Of a stretch of 64,000 nucleotides of DNA, positions 60,854 through 64,000 are shown one piece after another. The notes beneath the pieces were generated by a model. The model was given only the letters and a program-made list of their open reading frames with translations. It ran no database searches and was not told the DNA's origin. Each line of letters begins with the position of its first letter. The stretch's first letter is position 1. The translations under genes and the position numbers were made by a program. The stretch covers positions 1-64,000 of the forward strand of contig NZ_FOBG01000004.1 in NCBI RefSeq assembly GCF_900109645.1. Direction: 5' to 3'. This stretch comes from Duganella sp. CF402 (GTDB lineage: Bacteria; Pseudomonadota; Gammaproteobacteria; Burkholderiales; Burkholderiaceae_D).

Positions 60854-62215
60854 TTAACGGAAAGGCTGTGGTGCGGTGCTGCTGGTCATCCAGTCCTGCA
60901 ACGGCTGGTGGACTTCGTACTGCTGGCTGCCGAAGGACTTGAAAAGGGTTTCGATATCGCCCAGTGAGGCGGTGGTGAAATCGGTCTTGGGCACCGGCGC
61001 GCTGGCGGCGTTGGTGACCATGCCCCAGGTGCCGTTGCCCTGGCCGCCGCTATTGGTCACCACCTTCCAGCTCCACGCGGTGGCGGCCCAGCCGTACTTG
61101 GCGTAGGTATCGAAGGAAGCGCGGGCGATCTGCGCGCCGAGGTCCAGGCCCTGCCCGGTCCACGGCTGCATCTCGCCAATGAAGAAAGCGGTGTCGACGT
61201 TGCGGATGCGGGCGTCCCACTCGCACACGCCGCTGTTGCTGCCGGTGGCGCAGGTCAGCCAATCCTTGTGCACTTGCAGGCCGATCTGGCCCCAGCCGAA
61301 CAGGCCGGGATAGAAGTGCATCTCGAAGGCGACGTTCGTCATCCCCTGCTCGGACGGCTTGCCGTAGGCGTTGATGCCGCTGTTGTGGCCGGGCAGGATC
61401 ACCACGTGGTTCGGGTCGACCGCGCGGATGGCGGTGTACAGCGTCTTCACCACGGCGGCGAGGTTGGCGGCGTCGGTGCCCCACGGTTCGTTGAGCACGC
61501 TGTAGCCGGCCACGCTGACGCGATCCTTGTAGCGTGCGGCGACCTGCTGCCACAGCCACACGGTGCGCAGCTGGTACTCGGGCGTGCTCCAGTACAGGTT
61601 CTTGCCGGCGCAGCCGCTGTGCTGCTCCCAGCCTTGCGCGCCGACCGCGCCGTGCAGATCGAGGATGACGTAGATGCCGCGCTTCTCGGCCTGGGCGATG
61701 GCGTCGTCCAGATAGCGCCAGGCGTCGGCGCGCAGCGTGCGCGGATTCTTCTCGTCCTCCACCACGCTGTGGATGAACGGCAGGCGCACCACGTTGAGGC
61801 CGAACTTCTGCATCTGGTCCCAGTCGCGGGTAGTGATCCAGTTGTCGCGGAACAGCTGCATCAGGCGCTGGCGCTCGGCATAGCCGAAGCGTTCGTCGAG
61901 CTTGGCTTCGAGCTTGCACTGATCGTCGATGCCGGCGCTGCCCTGCCCCATCATCCAGAACTCGTTGATCAGCCAGTTGCCGAGGTTGACGCCTTTCAGC
62001 GTGATCTGGTTGCCGTCGGCCTTGAGCCACCTGGTGCTTTGCGTGTGCAGCATGGTCAGCGGCAGCATCGGCACCGGCGTGACCGGGGTCGGCTTGATGA
62101 CCTCCGCCACCGGCGGAGTGACAACCGGCGGCGGCGCGGACGCGGTGCCACCACCACCGCCGCCACAGGCAACCAATGCCAACAAGCTCAGGCTACAAAT
62201 CTTGCGAAAAACCAT
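60854..62215 (-). CDS. GH5 family glucanase/cellulase-type hydrolase, lipoprotein
   Basis: A 453-residue surface lipoprotein: lipobox LVAC (Cys17) and a Gly/Pro linker, then a GH5 catalytic domain with KGVNLGNWLINEFWMMGQG, acid/base Glu242 in SVLNEPWGTD and nucleophile Glu347 in FFIGEMQPW. The GVNLGNWL opening is the pattern of exo-beta-1,3-glucanase-type GH5. ATG 62215 has GGGAGG at good spacing; TTG 62221 is not used. It sits between GH30 and the TonB receptor, so it likely hydrolyses beta-glucan at the cell surface. Confidence 0.92.
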   Translation of the reverse strand: MVFRKICSLSLLALVACGGGGGGTASAPPPVVTPPVAEVIKPTPVTPVPMLPLTMLHTQSTRWLKADGNQITLKGVNLGNWLINEFWMMGQGSAGIDDQCKLEAKLDERFGYAERQRLMQLFRDNWITTRDWDQMQKFGLNVVRLPFIHSVVEDEKNPRTLRADAWRYLDDAIAQAEKRGIYVILDLHGAVGAQGWEQHSGCAGKNLYWSTPEYQLRTVWLWQQVAARYKDRVSVAGYSVLNEPWGTDAANLAAVVKTLYTAIRAVDPNHVVILPGHNSGINAYGKPSEQGMTNVAFEMHFYPGLFGWGQIGLQVHKDWLTCATGSNSGVCEWDARIRNVDTAFFIGEMQPWTGQGLDLGAQIARASFDTYAKYGWAATAWSWKVVTNSGGQGNGTWGMVTNAASAPVPKTDFTTASLGDIETLFKSFGSQQYEVHQPLQDWMTSSTAPQPFR

Positions 62216-62232
62216 CCTCAACCTCCCTTGTA

Positions 62233-62246
62233 TGGAAGCGCTTCCA
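62233..62246 (-). promoter_or_regulatory. LacI/CelR-type operator before GH5 gene
   Basis: A perfect 14-bp palindrome TGGAAGCGCTTCCA lies 17 bp upstream of the GH5 ATG. A near-identical site at 63808-63821 precedes the GH30 gene. The sequence is close to the CelR-type TGGGAGCGCTCCCA consensus for LacI-family repressors. Confidence 0.75.
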
Positions 62247-62255
62247 GATCAATGC

Positions 62256-62278
62256 AAAGAAAAGCTGCCTGCGGCAGC
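62256..62278 (-). terminator. Hairpin between GH30 and GH5 genes
   Basis: On the minus strand GCTGCC GCA GGCAGC is followed by TTTTCTTT, immediately after the GH30 stop codon. It is probably a partial terminator within the operon, with a second weak promoter (TTGCAT, then CATACA 17 bp on) for GH5 overlapping the operator. Confidence 0.6.
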
Positions 62279-62285
62279 ACCGGGT

Positions 62286-63743
62286 TTATTTCCAGGTAAA
62301 AGTAGCGACGCTCGCCGCCGGTAAGGTGTAATCGAAACTGCGCTGGCCGACGCGTACCGCGAAGCTGCGCGGTTCTTTGGCCGAGTTCACCACCAGCAGC
62401 GCCGTCGAACCATCGTCGGCGTTGCGGAAGGCGACCGTATCCAACTGGTCGTAGCCACTGGTGGACGCGATGCGGCGCGCGCCCTGGCGCACGAAGCGGC
62501 TGGCGTGGGCCAGCGCGTAGTACTCCTCGTTGCGTGTGACCTTGCCATCGCGCGAGTCGATGGTGACCACGCCGCGACAATCGTTGCAGCCGCCGAGATG
62601 CGGGCCATCGTTTTCATCGAGCGCCAGGTTCCACAGCAGCACGCCCTTGGCCCAGCCGCGCGTGGTGCCGATCACCAGCACTTTGGCGAAGTGCTGCAGA
62701 TTGTCCGACCACTTCGGCGCCCACTTGCCGCCCGAGCATTCGGTGAAGAAGGTTTCCTTGTCCGGCCAGCGGTCGTGCAGCGCGGCTTGCACGCGCACAT
62801 CGCCGCCATAGCAGTGCCAGGCCACGCCGGCCACGTACTTGTTGGCGACCGGGTCTTTCAGCACATCGGCCGGCGAGCCGGGCTCGTCCCAGTTGTGGTC
62901 CCAGTCGAGGATTTTGGTGTGTGGATGCTCTTTCGCCAGCACCGGGCCGAGATGGCCGCCGATAAAGGCGGCACGCTTGGCGGGATCGACGCGCATGCCG
63001 GGATAATCCTTGGGCTCGAAGTGAGGTTCGTTCTGCAAGGTCAGTGCATAGATCGGCACGCCTTCCTTTTCATACGCGCTGACATAGCGCGACAGGTAGT
63101 TGGCGAACGGCGCAAAGGCTTCCGGTTTCAGCGTGCCCTGGATCAGGCTGTCGGTCGACTTCATCCAGCCCGGTGCGCTCCACGGCGAGGCCATTACGCG
63201 CAGCTTGGGATTGATGGCCAGCGCGGCCTTGGTAATCGGCAGCACATCGGCGCGGTTGGCGTCGATGGAAAAATGCTTGAGCTCCGGATCGGTCTGGCCC
63301 GGCGGCATATCGTCAAAGCTGTAGTGATGGCGCGAGAAATCGGAGGCGCCGATGGTCAGGCGCGTAAAGCTGAAGCCGGCGCCGGGCGCCTTGCCGAACA
63401 GGTCGTTGAGCAGTGCGCTGCGCTGTTGCTCGTTCAGCTTGTTCTGCATCAGCCAAGCGGAAGCGTCGGTGATAGCGGCGCCAAAGCCGACCATTTCCTG
63501 AAAGCGCTGCTTCGGGTCGACCTCGATAATGGTGGCGGCTTTGGCGCCGGATTTGAAGTGGGCGTCGGGATTGCGCGCCAGCAGTTGCGACTGGTCGCCG
63601 GTGGTGATCCACGCCTGCACCGTTTGCGCCTGCGCCGTGCCGGCGAGCGTCACCATCGCGGCCGCAAGCAGTGGAAAGAGTGATTTGAAAGACGACGGGC
63701 GCAACGCTCCATCGCCCGGCAATGCAGGGCTGGCTGTCAACAT
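62286..63743 (-). CDS. GH30 family glycoside hydrolase
   Basis: A 485-residue exported GH30 enzyme: signal region with LFPLLAAAMVTLAGTAQA, an (alpha/beta)8 core including GFGAAITDASAWLMQNKLNEQQRSALL and VMASPWSAPGWMKSTDSL, acid/base Glu239 in LTLQNEPHFEPKDYPGM and nucleophile Glu335 in FFTECSGGKWAPKWSDN, then the C-terminal beta-sandwich. GH30 members of this kind are glucosylceramidase-like or beta-1,6-glucanases. With the GH5 partner, fungal or algal beta-1,3/1,6-glucan is the likely target. Start ATG 63743 has GGAG. Confidence 0.93.
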   Translation of the reverse strand: MLTASPALPGDGALRPSSFKSLFPLLAAAMVTLAGTAQAQTVQAWITTGDQSQLLARNPDAHFKSGAKAATIIEVDPKQRFQEMVGFGAAITDASAWLMQNKLNEQQRSALLNDLFGKAPGAGFSFTRLTIGASDFSRHHYSFDDMPPGQTDPELKHFSIDANRADVLPITKAALAINPKLRVMASPWSAPGWMKSTDSLIQGTLKPEAFAPFANYLSRYVSAYEKEGVPIYALTLQNEPHFEPKDYPGMRVDPAKRAAFIGGHLGPVLAKEHPHTKILDWDHNWDEPGSPADVLKDPVANKYVAGVAWHCYGGDVRVQAALHDRWPDKETFFTECSGGKWAPKWSDNLQHFAKVLVIGTTRGWAKGVLLWNLALDENDGPHLGGCNDCRGVVTIDSRDGKVTRNEEYYALAHASRFVRQGARRIASTSGYDQLDTVAFRNADDGSTALLVVNSAKEPRSFAVRVGQRSFDYTLPAASVATFTWK

Positions 63744-63806
63744 GCTGTCTCCTCGTGCAGGCGGATCGTGGTCCGCCCGTCTGACGTTTATTCACTTCTG
63801 AATTAA

Positions 63807-63822
63807 ATGGAAGCGTTTCCAT
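63807..63822 (-). promoter_or_regulatory. LacI/CelR-type operator before GH30 gene
   Basis: ATGGAAGCGTTTCCAT, a near-palindrome with one centre mismatch, lies just downstream of the inferred transcription start at about 63827. This is the classic position for repression. The same arms occur at 62233. Confidence 0.75.
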
Positions 63823-63833
63823 TCATTGAAAGA

Positions 63834-63863
63834 ACTATAGCACCGGCAAATATTTGATGTCAA
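63834..63863 (-). promoter_or_regulatory. Sigma70-type promoter of the glucan operon
   Basis: On the minus strand a perfect -35 TTGACA (63858-63863) and -10 TATAGT (63834-63839) are separated by 18 bp, reading toward the GH30 gene. Confidence 0.8.
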
Positions 63864-63917
63864 CGAATGCGCTAGCGGTGTGGGTTTTTTGTCGGCAGCC
63901 ACGCCAGAAATGACAAA

Positions 63918-63933
63918 GCCGCCTTACGGCGGC
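63918..63933. other. GC-rich hairpin near window end
   Basis: GCCGCC TTA CGGCGGC forms a small stem-loop in the last 257-base stretch, which otherwise holds only the promoter and operator of GH30. It could be the terminator of a gene outside the window. I see no confident ORF in 63870-64000. Confidence 0.4.
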
Positions 63934-64000
63934 CTGTCGCTCCAAGAGCATCGCGGCTAGACCGGACGGTCAAAGAGTGGGCTGTAAAGTCATGGTAGGA

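Noticed and set aside
63870..64000. Possible start of another minus-strand gene at the window end
   Set aside because: Short frames only, with no recognisable motif or ribosome site; evidence insufficient.

Overview
This window is a high-G+C chromosome segment from a betaproteobacterium, most likely an Oxalobacteraceae member of the Duganella/Massilia type. That placement is inference. It rests on gene content: a Tad pilus locus with c-di-GMP enzymes, Caulobacter-type TonB receptors with glycosidases, a fused indolepyruvate oxidoreductase next to fused IcmF, and codon usage. No rRNA, tRNA or CRISPR array was seen. The many long antisense ORFs are high-G+C shadows and are left out.

Layout. 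1-2.9 kb: a partial haloperoxidase-type hydrolase divergent from a LysR regulator, a small exported peptide and a DUF2807 protein. 3-12.85 kb (minus strand): a Tad/Flp pilus operon, read flp, prepilin peptidase, an AAA ATPase, cpaB, secretin, lipoprotein, tadZ, tadA, tadB, tadC and a TPR/LytR_C lipoprotein. The 59-residue Flp pilin lies at 12668-12847, and a UUCG-loop terminator directly follows it. 13.1-15.4 kb: a GGDEF cyclase and an HD-GYP phosphodiesterase, convergent, so both directions of c-di-GMP turnover sit beside the pilus genes. 15.5-23.4 kb: a Nac-like LysR regulator, a fused 2-oxoacid:ferredoxin oxidoreductase and icmF, suggesting 2-oxoacid to acyl-CoA to rearranged acyl-CoA catabolism.

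23.4-25.6 kb: two decayed toxin-antitoxin loci, one keeping only the PIN C-terminus and the other only the PIN N-terminus. They flank soxR, a ridA-like gene whose promoter has a SoxR box in a 19-bp spacer, and a lipoprotein. 25.5-34.6 kb: an alpha-disaccharide locus with a GH65 phosphorylase, beta-phosphoglucomutase, an MFS transporter, two LacI regulators and a TonB receptor preceded by tandem LacI-type operators. 34.7-36 kb: a coiled-coil protein and an NAPE-PLD-like metallo-hydrolase. 36.1-39.3 kb: an A+T-richer island of small genes (DUF6228-like, CdiI-like immunity, RraB-like, unknowns). The first five are each preceded by a short degenerate repeat, CGGCCAgaAgCrGnC.

39.3-44.5 kb: a BNR-repeat protein coupled to a ubiquitin-fold (MoaD/ThiS-like) protein ending in Gly-Gly, an AhpD-like protein, an AraC regulator, a ferredoxin and an Aer-like chemoreceptor. 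44.6-52.6 kb: a purine/nucleoside-type system. Two permeases and an ATPase diverge from a GntR regulator, a Tsx-like porin, a BMP-family binding protein, a Rieske oxygenase and a nucleobase deaminase. 52.6-58 kb: an S10 carboxypeptidase, an EF-hand protein, a nucleotidyltransferase-like protein, an S41 peptidase, a stand-alone CheB and two small unknowns. 58.1-63.8 kb (minus strand): a GH30, GH5 and TonB receptor operon, probably for beta-glucan. It has a strong sigma70-type promoter and two copies of a CelR/LacI-type palindrome, TGGAAGCGCTTCCA and a near-copy. No gene-free stretch exceeds 300 bases.
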